A stretch of DNA of 64,000 bases, from positions 227,887 through 291,886 of the forward strand of contig NZ_PGVE01000064.1 in NCBI RefSeq assembly GCF_002860255.1, in the 5' to 3' direction. The notes below the pieces were generated by a model. That model did not search any database and was not told where the DNA came from. It saw only the letters and a list, made by a program, of their open reading frames with translations. Position 1 is the first letter of the stretch. Every line of letters starts with the position of its first letter. A program made the translations under genes and the position numbers. This document shows, one piece after another, positions 1 to 7,777 of the stretch. The DNA comes from Neobacillus cucumis. GTDB lineage: Bacteria; Bacillota; Bacilli; Bacillales; Cytobacillaceae.

Positions 1-1
1 G

Positions 2-856
2 GTCCTAGAGTATAAAAAAGAATTTAAACATTTCCGAGAAAAACTTAACCAATTGTTCATTCCATTTTTTAATGACCGCTTTCTGTCAAAGTGGGAAGTC
101 TACGACCATCTAAAAGATGAGACGCAGCTAGATTCCTATATACCGGAAACAAAATTATTTTCAAAAGATCATTTTTATGAATTGGCCCAAAAGTATGAAT
201 CGCTTTTTCTTAAACCAATCCATGGAAGTCAGGGAAGAAATATTATAAAAATAAAACGTGAACCGGATTCTCATTACTCCATTGAAACCTCATTGAAATC
301 CTTGCCAGCTAACTTCGGAGAACAGTTCACCTTAGATGAATTATTTCGACAAATCAAACCACTTATTCATAATCGAATTTATATTATACAACAAGGAATC
401 CCGCTGATGTCATATCAATCAGCTTCGATGGATTTCCGTGTCCTATGCCACCAGAATTTGCATAACCATTGGATTGTTACCTCCACAGTCGCAAGGATTG
501 CAGCTAAACAAGAGTTTGTCTCTAATTTATCAAGAGGTGGTACCCTTACAAGACCATTAATAGCACTAAGAACAGTTATGAGCGAAAAAAAATCTATGGA
601 AGTACTAGCCCTAATGAAGGAATTGGCACTTGTAACTGCTGGAATTATAAGTGAAAGTTCACAGGGCATCATGGGAGAACTCGGTATCGACATCGGTGTG
701 GATCAAGATGGGAAACCATGGCTGATTGAGGTGAATTCTAAGCCATCTAAAAACTTTGAAGATGGTTTAACAAAAATAAGACCATCTGCCCGAGCTATTA
801 TTCAGTTTTGTACCATTCTAGCATTTGATACAGCTGTTTTTAAGGAGGATTTATAA
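2..856 (+). CDS. YheC/YheD-family ATP-grasp protein, 5' partial
   Basis: The reading frame is open to the left edge, so the N-terminus is missing; about 284 residues are visible and nearby TTG codons are probably internal. It shows the ATP-grasp core of the YheC/YheD family: a KPIHGSQG nucleotide-binding loop, a QQGIPL strand, a DFRV motif, and the C-terminal metal-binding stretch GIDIGVDQDG...EVNSKP. In B. subtilis YheC and YheD are associated with the spore coat, but their reaction is not known; the fold predicts ATP-dependent ligation of a carboxylate to an amine. It is the first of four consecutive paralogues and ends 1 nt before the next start. Family confidence is high, function is open. 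Confidence 0.88.
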   Translation, partial: VLEYKKEFKHFREKLNQLFIPFFNDRFLSKWEVYDHLKDETQLDSYIPETKLFSKDHFYELAQKYESLFLKPIHGSQGRNIIKIKREPDSHYSIETSLKSLPANFGEQFTLDELFRQIKPLIHNRIYIIQQGIPLMSYQSASMDFRVLCHQNLHNHWIVTSTVARIAAKQEFVSNLSRGGTLTRPLIALRTVMSEKKSMEVLALMKELALVTAGIISESSQGIMGELGIDIGVDQDGKPWLIEVNSKPSKNFEDGLTKIRPSARAIIQFCTILAFDTAVFKEDL

Positions 857-857
857 A

Positions 858-1961
858 GTGATAACATTCGGTATTATGTCCTTAAATCTAGAAAGTGAAA
901 ATTCATATATAAACGAAATTGCATGTCATGCTGAATCCTTAAGTATGGAGGTTTTCAGGTTTATTCCATCCGAAATTAATCCCCATACGCTTCTTGTTAA
1001 GGGGAGGAAATTTAACCCAGTAACAAAAAACTGGAGGGATTGTGAAGCTCCCATCCCAACCATCGTTTATGATCGCTGTTTTTACGGAGAGGATGAGCAT
1101 TCCAAACAATGCCTTCCAATTGTAACCTGGTTAAAAAGCCGAAGTGATATTATCTTTTTAGGCTATGGTCTGCCTAATAAACTCGAATTATACCAGGTCT
1201 TAAAGAATACCCCACTATCATCCTATTTACCTCAAACACAAGCAGTTTTAGATGTTGACAGTGTTTTAAGTGAATTGACAGCAAAGCACAAAGTTATTTT
1301 AAAACCAATCAACGGTTCGCAAGGTTACGGAATCTATTACTTAAAAAGAAATGAAAAAACCATTCACGTTAAAACTGAAAAGCAAAAAAGGATTATTTCA
1401 CGTATATTTCCCAATGAGGCCAAGCTCGTTCAATGGTTGAAACAATTATTAAAACAGCGTAACTATTTACTACAGCCATATTTGGAGCTCTCTAATAAAG
1501 AACACCAGCCTTTTGATATTCGTACCCTCTTGCAAAAAAACGAGCGGGGGCAATGGAAGGAACAGGGGCGTGGCGTTAGGATTGGAAGTACGGGAGGTAT
1601 TTTATCAAACCTGGCTGCAGGTGGGAGTGTAATTACCTTTAAAGAATGGATCACTTCCTTGAAGCCATCAAAAGGAGAGTATATACAGCAAGAGTTAGAT
1701 TATATATTCGACATCCTTCCCTCTACCTTAGAAAAAAACTTTATGCCGCTGTTTGAAATAGGTATCGATATTGGTATCGCCAAGGATGGTTCCATATGGA
1801 TACTAGATATCAACTCCAAACCAGGCAGGAAAGTTCTACTATTCACAAATCCTGAATTAAAAGACACCCTTTATACTAAACCACTGCTTTATGGAAAACA
1901 TCTTTTTGAGACAGGACCGACGGAAAGGAAGGTCTATTATGAGAAAACATTATCTCATTGA
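858..1961 (+). CDS. YheC/YheD-family ATP-grasp protein
   Basis: This 367-residue protein is the second ATP-grasp paralogue. I start it at a GTG at 858, because an AAGGAGG sits at 842-848 inside the end of the preceding gene; in-frame codons further upstream lack a site. Visible motifs are KPINGSQGYGI (ATP loop), QPYLEL, DIRTL, and the metal-binding end GIDIGIAKDGSIWILDINSKPGR. Its length is close to that of YheC (about 360 residues). The N-terminal part (ITFGIMSLN...) resembles the GIM(T/S) start of YheC-like proteins. It overlaps the next gene by 23 nt, which implies translational coupling. Substrate unknown; probably sporulation-linked by family membership. Confidence 0.87.
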   Translation: MITFGIMSLNLESENSYINEIACHAESLSMEVFRFIPSEINPHTLLVKGRKFNPVTKNWRDCEAPIPTIVYDRCFYGEDEHSKQCLPIVTWLKSRSDIIFLGYGLPNKLELYQVLKNTPLSSYLPQTQAVLDVDSVLSELTAKHKVILKPINGSQGYGIYYLKRNEKTIHVKTEKQKRIISRIFPNEAKLVQWLKQLLKQRNYLLQPYLELSNKEHQPFDIRTLLQKNERGQWKEQGRGVRIGSTGGILSNLAAGGSVITFKEWITSLKPSKGEYIQQELDYIFDILPSTLEKNFMPLFEIGIDIGIAKDGSIWILDINSKPGRKVLLFTNPELKDTLYTKPLLYGKHLFETGPTERKVYYEKTLSH

Positions 1962-3303
1962 GGTCGCACAAAATGACCAATTAATTGTCTTTTGTCCTCC
2001 GAATTTAATTGAAGATAAACAGATTAAAAGAATTGCCTTTGGTTCAAAATCAATGGAAGTTGAGTTCCTTCCCCATCCAGACCAAAATGACCGAATATCT
2101 ATCAGCAGGAAAATACAAGAAAGAATTCAGTTTCCTAATTTCAAAGTACCCTTACATGCCTTCCTAGAGAATGAAGTTCTCTATATCGGTCCATTAGTCG
2201 GTATTTTTACAGCAGGATTTACCTCATACCCTGACCAGCCCATAGGTGAACGAACTCAATTTTTTGCTAAACTTCTCTCTGTCAATCGGTCTGTCGGTGC
2301 CCTTCCATTTGTTTTTGGCGAACAGCATATTGATTGGAAGCTAGGAACGATTGAAGGATATTTCTTTCACGAAAACAAGTGGAAAACAGTGGATGTGCCT
2401 TTCCCTAATGTCATCTATGACCGATTACCAAATCGTAAAAGTGAGGAAAATCCTAAATTAATTAAGGCAAGAAATCGTCTTCAAAAGGAGTACTTGATCC
2501 CATGGTACAATCCTGGATTCTTTAATAAACTTGATATTTATGAAAGACTTCAGCAGGATTCATCTGTTACACCATATTTACCGGAAACTTATCCGTTTAT
2601 ATCCTTTTCCTCCATTGAGATGATGCTCTCTAAATATGGTCATGTTTTTATTAAACCCAAAAATGGAAGTCTCGGATATGGTGTTCATCAAGTCATTTAT
2701 GACAAACATACAGATCATTATTATTGCCGCTATCAAGATGAAGCAGGCCAAAATCGTTTACGAAAATACTCCACTTTGGAACGATTATTTCAATCGGTGT
2801 TTTCCTCCCTTTCACTAGACAGAATGCTGGTCCAGCAGGGTATTCATTTACTTAGAAAGGATCAGCGTTCGGTGGATTTCCGAGTTCATACCAACAAAGA
2901 CGATTCCGGTCAGTGGCGTGTTACAGCGATTGCCGGAAAAATTGCCGGTCAAGGCAGTGTAACCACCCATGCTAGAAGCGGTGGTGATATTAAAACCATC
3001 AACGAAATTTTCTCAGAAGATGAAGCAAAAATTTACACCGAAAAATTAAGTCATGCTGTTCTTTTATTAAGTAAAGCACTTGATAAAAATATTGAAGGAA
3101 TAATTGGTGAGATTGGTTTTGATTTAGGCATTGATCGAAACGGAGACGTCTGGCTTTTTGAAGCTAATTCAAAACCTGGCAGATCTATCTTTAGTCATCC
3201 GGAGCTAAAAGAATTTGATTTATTAACACGAAAATTATCCATAGCATTTGCCGTCTTTTTAACAGAGCAGTCGCTATTACATCCAGAGGAATTATTTAAA
3301 TGA
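1939..3303 (+). CDS. YheD-like ATP-grasp protein
   Basis: This 454-residue protein matches the length of B. subtilis YheD (about 450 residues) and is longer than its neighbours because of an extra N-terminal beta-rich domain (about residues 1-90). The ATP-grasp part carries KPKNGSLGYGV, VQQGIHLL, DFRVH, and GFDLGIDRNGDVWLFEANSKPGRS. The ATG at 1939 is preceded by a GGAAAGGAAGG site lying inside the previous gene, so I prefer it to an upstream start. The stop overlaps the ATG of the next gene as ATGA. YheD is known as a spore-coat-associated protein of unknown reaction; here it is the third of four paralogues in one transcription unit. Confidence 0.88.
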   Translation: MRKHYLIEVAQNDQLIVFCPPNLIEDKQIKRIAFGSKSMEVEFLPHPDQNDRISISRKIQERIQFPNFKVPLHAFLENEVLYIGPLVGIFTAGFTSYPDQPIGERTQFFAKLLSVNRSVGALPFVFGEQHIDWKLGTIEGYFFHENKWKTVDVPFPNVIYDRLPNRKSEENPKLIKARNRLQKEYLIPWYNPGFFNKLDIYERLQQDSSVTPYLPETYPFISFSSIEMMLSKYGHVFIKPKNGSLGYGVHQVIYDKHTDHYYCRYQDEAGQNRLRKYSTLERLFQSVFSSLSLDRMLVQQGIHLLRKDQRSVDFRVHTNKDDSGQWRVTAIAGKIAGQGSVTTHARSGGDIKTINEIFSEDEAKIYTEKLSHAVLLLSKALDKNIEGIIGEIGFDLGIDRNGDVWLFEANSKPGRSIFSHPELKEFDLLTRKLSIAFAVFLTEQSLLHPEELFK

Positions 3304-4364
3304 AAAACAATGTTATACCGTTGATTGGTATTGTAACTTCAAGCAAAACAGATGGATCCATCGCCGGAAATGGACCACTTTTTATAGAAATACAAAAAAG
3401 GCTTATTTCCCTCAATGGAATAAGCTTTGTCTTTCTACCGGAAGAAGTAAAAGAAGATTATATAAATGGGTATATCTTTTCACCAGAGGAAAATCGCTGG
3501 AAAAAAGGATGTTTCCCTTTCCCTCATCTTGTTTATAATCGAATCCCTTTCAGAAAAGCGGAGAAGGATGAAAAAAGTCAGAAGTTATTTTCAAAATTGA
3601 AGGAAAAAAAAATCCCCTTTTTTAACCCTTGCTTTATCGATAAATATGACCTTTACCAATTATTAAAAAACGATAGCATTCTTCAACATTATTTGCCTGA
3701 AACAATCCCAGTAGCGGAACCAGAGAATTTGTTACCCTTTCTAAAAAAGTTTGGAGGTATTTATCTAAAACCCACCCAATCTTCAAAGGGAAAAGGAATC
3801 GTTCGTATTAGAATAACCGATTCTTCTGAAATCCAATTAGAGGGTATTAAAATCCATGAAAACTTCCATTCCTTTGATCATTTTTGGAAGGAATGGAAGG
3901 AAGAATTACTTAAAAAATCATATTTAGCACAGGAGGAAATACGCCCGGCAAAATATAATGGCAGCCGTTTTGATTTTCGAATTTTAGCCCATGCGAATCG
4001 CGGGGAATATACTCTAACTGGAGTTGGAATTAGACTTTCCGAGGATCAGGATGTCACAACACATATCCCAGCAGGAGGGAAGTTTCTTCCCTATCAGCTC
4101 TTTCAATCAAACGAGCATGATGAATTTTTCCAAAAGATTATTTCTAATGTCGGAAATGCTCTCTCAAGTCGTTTCGGCTTCTTTGGTGAATTTACGATTG
4201 ATGCAGGATTAAGTGAAACAGGTCGTTATTATATATACGAGGTGAATTCGAAACCAATGAGTTTTGATGAAGTTGATATCGAGGGGAAAAAAATCGAAAA
4301 TCTGTGCCTTTTATTTCTTCAACATATAGAGATGAATGAAAACCCTCCCTTTCCCGCAAACTAG
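3300..4364 (+). CDS. YheC-like ATP-grasp protein
   Basis: This 354-residue protein is the fourth tandem YheC/YheD-type ATP-grasp protein and starts at an ATG overlapping the previous stop (ATGA). N-terminal residues IGIVTSSK resemble the YheC start; then come YLKPTQSSKGKGI (ATP loop, with an SSKGKG variant of the GSxGxG loop seen in its neighbours), DFRIL, and EFTIDAGLSETGRYYIYEVNSKP. The divergent loop and the change in the GIDxG motif (TIDAG) suggest it has drifted furthest from the others and may use another substrate. No clear terminator follows before the next small gene. Confidence 0.86.
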   Translation: MKNNVIPLIGIVTSSKTDGSIAGNGPLFIEIQKRLISLNGISFVFLPEEVKEDYINGYIFSPEENRWKKGCFPFPHLVYNRIPFRKAEKDEKSQKLFSKLKEKKIPFFNPCFIDKYDLYQLLKNDSILQHYLPETIPVAEPENLLPFLKKFGGIYLKPTQSSKGKGIVRIRITDSSEIQLEGIKIHENFHSFDHFWKEWKEELLKKSYLAQEEIRPAKYNGSRFDFRILAHANRGEYTLTGVGIRLSEDQDVTTHIPAGGKFLPYQLFQSNEHDEFFQKIISNVGNALSSRFGFFGEFTIDAGLSETGRYYIYEVNSKPMSFDEVDIEGKKIENLCLLFLQHIEMNENPPFPAN

Positions 4365-4453
4365 AGCAATAGCCTGTTTCCTTTTATCTCAAGGAATCTT
4401 CAGCGTGCTTGAATACCAACATGCTAACTTTTTGTGCAGAAAGGGTGAATGTT

Positions 4454-4639
4454 TTGAGTAAAGAAAATTTAACAAATAAAGAATCTGCATATGAAGGCAG
4501 AGATAAAGCCTATGTAGATGTAGACCGTATGATAAATGAAGGCTTGTCCGGTGGTTCGGTCCATTCCCGCCACGATGCCGCCAATATTGAAGAAGCACAT
4601 GATCTTCCTAAAGAACAACCACCTGCTGAAATTGAATAA
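4454..4639 (+). CDS. Small hypothetical protein
   Basis: This is a 61-residue, acidic, hydrophilic protein with no membrane segment. I start it at TTG 4454, because AAAGGG at 4440-4445 is about 8 nt upstream; a GTG at 4445 in the same frame is too close to that site. Its C-terminal half contains DVDRMINEGLSGG and HDAANIEEAHDLPKEQPP. A small Bacillus DUF family of similar size (YozQ/DUF4025-like) came to mind, but I cannot confirm it. A strong terminator follows immediately, so it is the last gene of its transcript, possibly of the upstream ATP-grasp unit. Confidence 0.6.
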   Translation: MSKENLTNKESAYEGRDKAYVDVDRMINEGLSGGSVHSRHDAANIEEAHDLPKEQPPAEIE

Positions 4640-4647
4640 ATGTTAAG

Positions 4648-4687
4648 TGGCTGTACGGTAAAAAGCTCGTACAGCCATTTCTCTTTT
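4648..4687 (+). terminator. Intrinsic terminator
   Basis: A 10-bp stem (TGGCTGTACG with CGTACAGCCA) at 4648-4657 and 4668-4677 is followed by a T-rich run. It ends the small hypothetical gene. Confidence 0.8.
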
Positions 4688-4754
4688 GTGCACAGCCACA
4701 CAATTGGTATAATAATGGATAAAGCCTGAAAATTTTAATAACGGGGAAATCAAC

Positions 4755-5657
4755 ATGATAAAAAAATTATTGTCGTTCTATCAAAATTCCATCTTTTTTC
4801 CAAGCAAACCAAAAAGCCCATCAGAGCGTTTCTTCTATTTTTGCGATGAATCAGAGGATGCATGGGTAGCTATACCTAAAACCGAGCTTAATGAACGAGA
4901 AATAAACCTCCTTAAAACACTTTATACTTTGGTGGAATTTCCTAATTCAAATCTTCATCCGACTATAAAGGCATGGCATGATTTTTTATATTCAGGTGGT
5001 CCATTACCAAGCTACTCAACTGGAAATACATTAAGGATTATCCAGCTGAATTTTAACGGAGTTGAGGTAAATCAACCTGAGATAGAATCGGCCTTAAAAG
5101 GTTTTTTCTCTGAAGATGTGATTATTCTTTGGGAAGGTCGAACCAGGGGGATTGTGGTAGAGGAGAAGGATTCCATGTCCCTTTCAGAGGAAGAGATCGT
5201 TTCGATGTCAGAAACACTTGAAAGTGATTTTTATGTGAAAATTTCTTTTTATATTGGAAAACCATGCGTATTTTCACCGGAATTACCTAGCAAGTTCCAT
5301 CAGGAAAAAGAATATTTTTCTTTTGCCCTCTCCCAAATGCACCAATCTAATACATTTACTTTTGAACGGGTGTTCCCAGCTTATTTAGCTTATTCCTTGC
5401 CGCAAGAATTAATTGCAATGGTCAGTCAAGAAATAATTGATCTTTTTAAAGAAGAACCTGAAATGTTTTCAACCATCAAAGTGTTTCTTGAAAACAATTT
5501 AAATGCTAGTATGACAGCTAAGAAATTATATATCCATCGAAATACATTACAGTATCGGATTGATAAATTTATTGAAAAAACCGGCATTGGCCTTAAAGAT
5601 TTTTATGGAGCCTTCACTGTTTTTTTAGCTTGTCTGCTCTTTGAACAACAAAAATGA
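4755..5657 (+). CDS. PucR/CdaR-type helix-turn-helix regulator
   Basis: This 300-residue protein has a C-terminal PucR/CdaR-type helix-turn-helix: residues about 235-290 read FLENNLNASMTAKKLYIHRNT followed by LQYRIDKF, the typical N-x-S-x-T-A-x-x-L-x-I-H-R-N-T-x-x-Y-R signature. The N-terminal 200 residues are unremarkable and probably form a sensing domain. It starts at ATG 4755 behind ACGGGGAA. It precedes msmX, as I recall yxkF lying beside msmX in B. subtilis, so an YxkF-type role is plausible; that assignment is from memory. It could regulate the sugar importer ATPase, but there is no direct evidence. Confidence 0.75.
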   Translation: MIKKLLSFYQNSIFFPSKPKSPSERFFYFCDESEDAWVAIPKTELNEREINLLKTLYTLVEFPNSNLHPTIKAWHDFLYSGGPLPSYSTGNTLRIIQLNFNGVEVNQPEIESALKGFFSEDVIILWEGRTRGIVVEEKDSMSLSEEEIVSMSETLESDFYVKISFYIGKPCVFSPELPSKFHQEKEYFSFALSQMHQSNTFTFERVFPAYLAYSLPQELIAMVSQEIIDLFKEEPEMFSTIKVFLENNLNASMTAKKLYIHRNTLQYRIDKFIEKTGIGLKDFYGAFTVFLACLLFEQQK

Positions 5658-5668
5658 CAAAATGCCCA

Positions 5669-5682
5669 AAAAAGCGTTTTCA
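5669..5682 (+). promoter_or_regulatory. Candidate cre (CcpA) site upstream of msmX
   Basis: AAAAAGCGTTTTCA matches the cre consensus TGNAANCGNTNNCA at 12 of 14 positions as I count it, missing only the leading TG. It lies about 80 bp before the msmX start, where CcpA control of a carbohydrate importer component would be expected. Confidence 0.45.
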
Positions 5683-5764
5683 TTTTTTGTGCAACCTGTC
5701 CATATGTAAATGTTTTCATTCCCTGTAAACTAAAGATACAACTTATTCAGGGAGGAAGAGACAA

Positions 5765-6877
5765 ATGGCTGAATTAAAATTAGATCATATTTATAAAATT
5801 TACGACAATAAAGTAACTGCGGTACAGGACTTCAACTTGCATATTGAAGATAAGGAATTTATCGTGTTTGTTGGACCATCTGGCTGTGGAAAGTCTACTA
5901 CTCTACGAATGATTGCCGGACTTGAAGATATCTCAAAAGGTGACTTTTTCATCGATGGAAAAAGAGTTAACGATGTAGCTCCAAAAGATCGTGATATTGC
6001 GATGGTATTCCAAAACTACGCTCTTTATCCTCACATGACTGTATATGATAATATGGCATTTGGATTGAAATTACGTAAGTTTCCAAAAGATGAAATTGAA
6101 CGCCGTGTAAAAGAAGCAGCAAAAATCCTTGGCTTAGAAGCCTACCTAACTCGTAAACCAAAAGCACTTTCAGGTGGTCAACGTCAGCGTGTTGCACTAG
6201 GCCGTGCGATTGTTCGTGACGCAAAGGTATTCTTAATGGACGAGCCATTATCAAACCTTGATGCTAAACTTCGTGTAGCGATGCGTGCAGAGATTGCAAA
6301 GCTTCACCGTCGTTTAGATACTACTACAATTTATGTTACTCACGACCAGACAGAAGCTATGACAATGGCAACACGTCTAGTTGTTATGAAAGATGGTGTA
6401 ATTCAGCAAGTAGGTTCACCAAAAGAAGTATATGAAAAGCCAGAGAACGTCTTTGTTGGCGGCTTTATTGGTTCTCCTGCAATGAACTTCTTTAATGGAA
6501 AACTTCAAGATGGAAAATTCGTGATCGGTAATACATCGATTGCAGTTCCTGAAGGAAAAATGAAATTCTTACGTGAACAAGGTTATGTTGGAAAAGAAAT
6601 AATCCTTGGTGTACGTCCAGAGGATATCCACGATGAGCCTGTATTTATTGAAGCATCTGCTGGAACAAAAATTAAAGCCAATATTGATGTTGCCGAGTTA
6701 ACTGGTGCTGAATTAATGGTTTATTCTAGTCTCGGTGGTCAGGACTTCGTTGCTCGCCTAGATTCACGTGCGGATGTTCACCCTGGTGACACAGTAGACC
6801 TTGCTTTCGACCTAAATAAAGCTCATTTCTTTGATACAGATACTGAATCACGTATCAGAACTGTAAATGAAAGATAA
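5765..6877 (+). CDS. msmX: Multiple-sugar ABC importer ATPase MsmX/UgpC
   Basis: This 370-residue ATPase energises several carbohydrate ABC importers (in B. subtilis, those for maltodextrins, arabino- and galacto-oligosaccharides), being shared between permeases encoded elsewhere. Visible motifs are Walker A GPSGCGKS (37-44), signature LSGGQRQR (135-142), Walker B VFLMDEP (155-161), a switch His in THDQ, and a C-terminal TOBE/MalK-like regulatory region with GVRPEDI. It is preceded by a GGGAGGAAGAG site at correct spacing. No permease or binding-protein gene is adjacent, which fits the shared-ATPase role. A possible cre site upstream suggests catabolite control. Confidence 0.95.
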   Translation: MAELKLDHIYKIYDNKVTAVQDFNLHIEDKEFIVFVGPSGCGKSTTLRMIAGLEDISKGDFFIDGKRVNDVAPKDRDIAMVFQNYALYPHMTVYDNMAFGLKLRKFPKDEIERRVKEAAKILGLEAYLTRKPKALSGGQRQRVALGRAIVRDAKVFLMDEPLSNLDAKLRVAMRAEIAKLHRRLDTTTIYVTHDQTEAMTMATRLVVMKDGVIQQVGSPKEVYEKPENVFVGGFIGSPAMNFFNGKLQDGKFVIGNTSIAVPEGKMKFLREQGYVGKEIILGVRPEDIHDEPVFIEASAGTKIKANIDVAELTGAELMVYSSLGGQDFVARLDSRADVHPGDTVDLAFDLNKAHFFDTDTESRIRTVNER

Positions 6878-6895
6878 ATTTTTATAGAAGCATCG

Positions 6896-6927
6896 CCCCG
6901 TTATCTTAATAACGGGGTTATTCTTTT
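6896..6927. terminator. Bidirectional terminator between msmX and the zinc-ribbon gene
   Basis: A 9-bp stem CCCCGTTAT/ATAACGGGG (6896-6904, 6909-6917) with a CTTA loop and T-rich DNA on the msmX side lies between two convergent genes. Confidence 0.8.
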
Positions 6928-7160
6928 ATAAAAATGACTTCGTCACTGTGACAAGCAGGACATCTGTATAGGTGTGGACATTTTTGCCCTGAATGGGTAT
7001 CTGGATACCCATCCTCAAGTTTCATTAAATCAATTTCCATGTACGGACTATAATCATCATAAAAATCAATGAGCCGACCGCTTTCTAACATAGGTTCCCC
7101 ACATTTCGTACACATTAAATAAACTTCCCTTAATCCATTACATACTGGGCATATGGCCAA
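6918..7160 (-). CDS. Small zinc-ribbon-like protein
   Basis: This 80-residue protein contains CxxC pairs at both ends (CPVC near residue 4, CTKC near residue 17, and CPAC near residue 68), as expected for one or two structural zinc ribbons. The middle is acidic (DFYDDYSPYMEIDLMKLEDGYPD). It starts at TTG 7160 with AAAGGGTGAA about 9 nt upstream. I do not recognise a named family. It is convergent with msmX and divergent from the spore-protein gene. A role in nucleic-acid or protein binding is only inference from the Cys motifs. Confidence 0.7.
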   Translation of the reverse strand: MAICPVCNGLREVYLMCTKCGEPMLESGRLIDFYDDYSPYMEIDLMKLEDGYPDTHSGQKCPHLYRCPACHSDEVIFIKE

Positions 7161-7249
7161 TAGAGTTCACCCTTTTATTAAGAAGATAATATTAGTTTGT
7201 GTTAAGTTAAAGTTCATATGTAATGGAAAAAACTAACATTAAAACTTTT

Positions 7250-7279
7250 TGAATAGAACTTTAAAAATTAATCATAATA
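7250..7279 (+). promoter_or_regulatory. Sigma-G-like promoter of the SASP gene
   Basis: TGAATA at 7250-7255 and CATAATA at 7273-7279, 17 bp apart, fit the forespore sigma-G pattern (roughly TGMATA and CATWMTA). The predicted start near 7286 would leave an unusually long leader of about 200 nt before the SASP start codon at 7490, containing both tRNA-like folds. Confidence 0.65.
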
Positions 7280-7306
7280 AAGATTACAAAGCAACAATTA
7301 CACCGA

Positions 7307-7361
7307 TGGATGAAGCCAATCACAAGGGTAATATCCGGTGCAACTCCGGATCATCCAACCA
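7307..7361 (+). ncRNA. tRNA-like leader element 1
   Basis: A 7-bp closing stem (TGGATGA 7307-7313 with TCATCCA 7351-7357) is directly abutted by a 5-bp hairpin (TCCGG/CCGGA, 7334-7338 and 7346-7350) with the 7-nt loop TGCAACT. The zero-nucleotide junction copies the acceptor/T-arm stack of tRNA, the loop matches the T-loop pattern at all but one position, and the closing stem is followed by A then CCA (7358-7361). A D-arm-like GCC...GGT segment lies between. There is no anticodon arm. It sits inside the predicted SASP mRNA leader. Confidence 0.6.
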
Positions 7362-7413
7362 AAATGAATCATCTCCAATTACTAATATTCTTTATCATAA
7401 CCATGGATAATAT

Positions 7414-7461
7414 GGGTTAGGCCAGGTGGCAATATTATGGTTCAATTCCATACTGACCCCA
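7414..7461 (+). ncRNA. tRNA-like leader element 2
   Basis: This is a second fold of the same plan: a 7-bp closing stem (GGGTTAG 7414-7420 with CTGACCC 7453-7459, one G-T pair), a short GCC-AGGT-GGC mini-arm (7421-7430), and a 5-bp hairpin TATGG/CCATA (7436-7440, 7448-7452) with the canonical T-loop TTCAATT, again with no nucleotide between hairpin and closing stem. The anticodon arm is absent and there is no encoded CCA. It ends 30 nt before the SASP start codon. Confidence 0.6.
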
Positions 7462-7489
7462 AAATTAATAAGAGGAGTGTTATTCAACT

Positions 7490-7696
7490 ATGGCAAGTAA
7501 CAACAACTCTAATCAACTTTTAGTACCAGGCGTCGAGCAAGCACTTAACCAAATGAAGTATGAAATCGCTCAAGAATTTGGCGTAAATCTTGGTGCTGAT
7601 ACTACTTCACGTGCAAACGGTTCTGTCGGAGGAGAAATTACAAAGCGTCTTGTAGCAATGGCAGAATCTCAACTTGGCGGCGGATTCCAACGCTAA
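7490..7696 (+). CDS. Alpha/beta-type small acid-soluble spore protein
   Basis: This 68-residue protein coats and protects DNA in the dormant spore. It has the family layout: a variable N-terminus ([10 protein letters not shown]), the conserved block [15 protein letters not shown], with the germination-protease site in EIAQEFG (residues 25-31, cut expected after E29), and the C-terminal block [30 protein letters not shown] lies 12-19 nt before the ATG. It is a single-gene unit ended by a strong terminator, and a sigma-G-like promoter lies about 210 bp upstream. The long structured leader is unusual for this family. Confidence 0.95.
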   Translation: MASNNNSNQLLVPGVEQALNQMKYEIAQEFGVNLGADTTSRANGSVGGEITKRLVAMAESQLGGGFQR

Positions 7697-7736
7697 TTTT
7701 TAACCAACTTTTCTGTACAAATTAATAATATGGCCT

Positions 7737-7775
7737 AAGCCCCCTCCTATTAACGGTGGGGGCTTTCACTGTTGT
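7737..7775. terminator. Terminator between SASP gene and fumC
   Basis: The stem AAGCCCCC/GGGGGCTT (7737-7744, 7758-7765), followed by a T-rich run on the plus side, separates two convergent genes. Confidence 0.8.
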
Positions 7776-7777
7776 AA

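Noticed and set aside
415..693. Long antisense frames inside clear genes (for example here and at 5967-6254, 29183-29425, 55665-56030)
   Set aside because: They have no ribosome binding site and mirror the codon structure of well-supported genes on the other strand.
7321..7360. Cobalamin-riboswitch-like string (AAGGGTAAT...CCGGTGCAACTCCGG) upstream of the SASP gene
   Set aside because: The core resemblance is short; the B12 box and surrounding helices are missing, the repeat at 7414 lacks it, and a spore protein is not a cobalamin target. The tRNA-like pairing explains the bases better.
7307..7461. A true tRNA gene or a split tRNA
   Set aside because: No anticodon arm can be drawn in either unit, and the pair does not combine into one cloverleaf.
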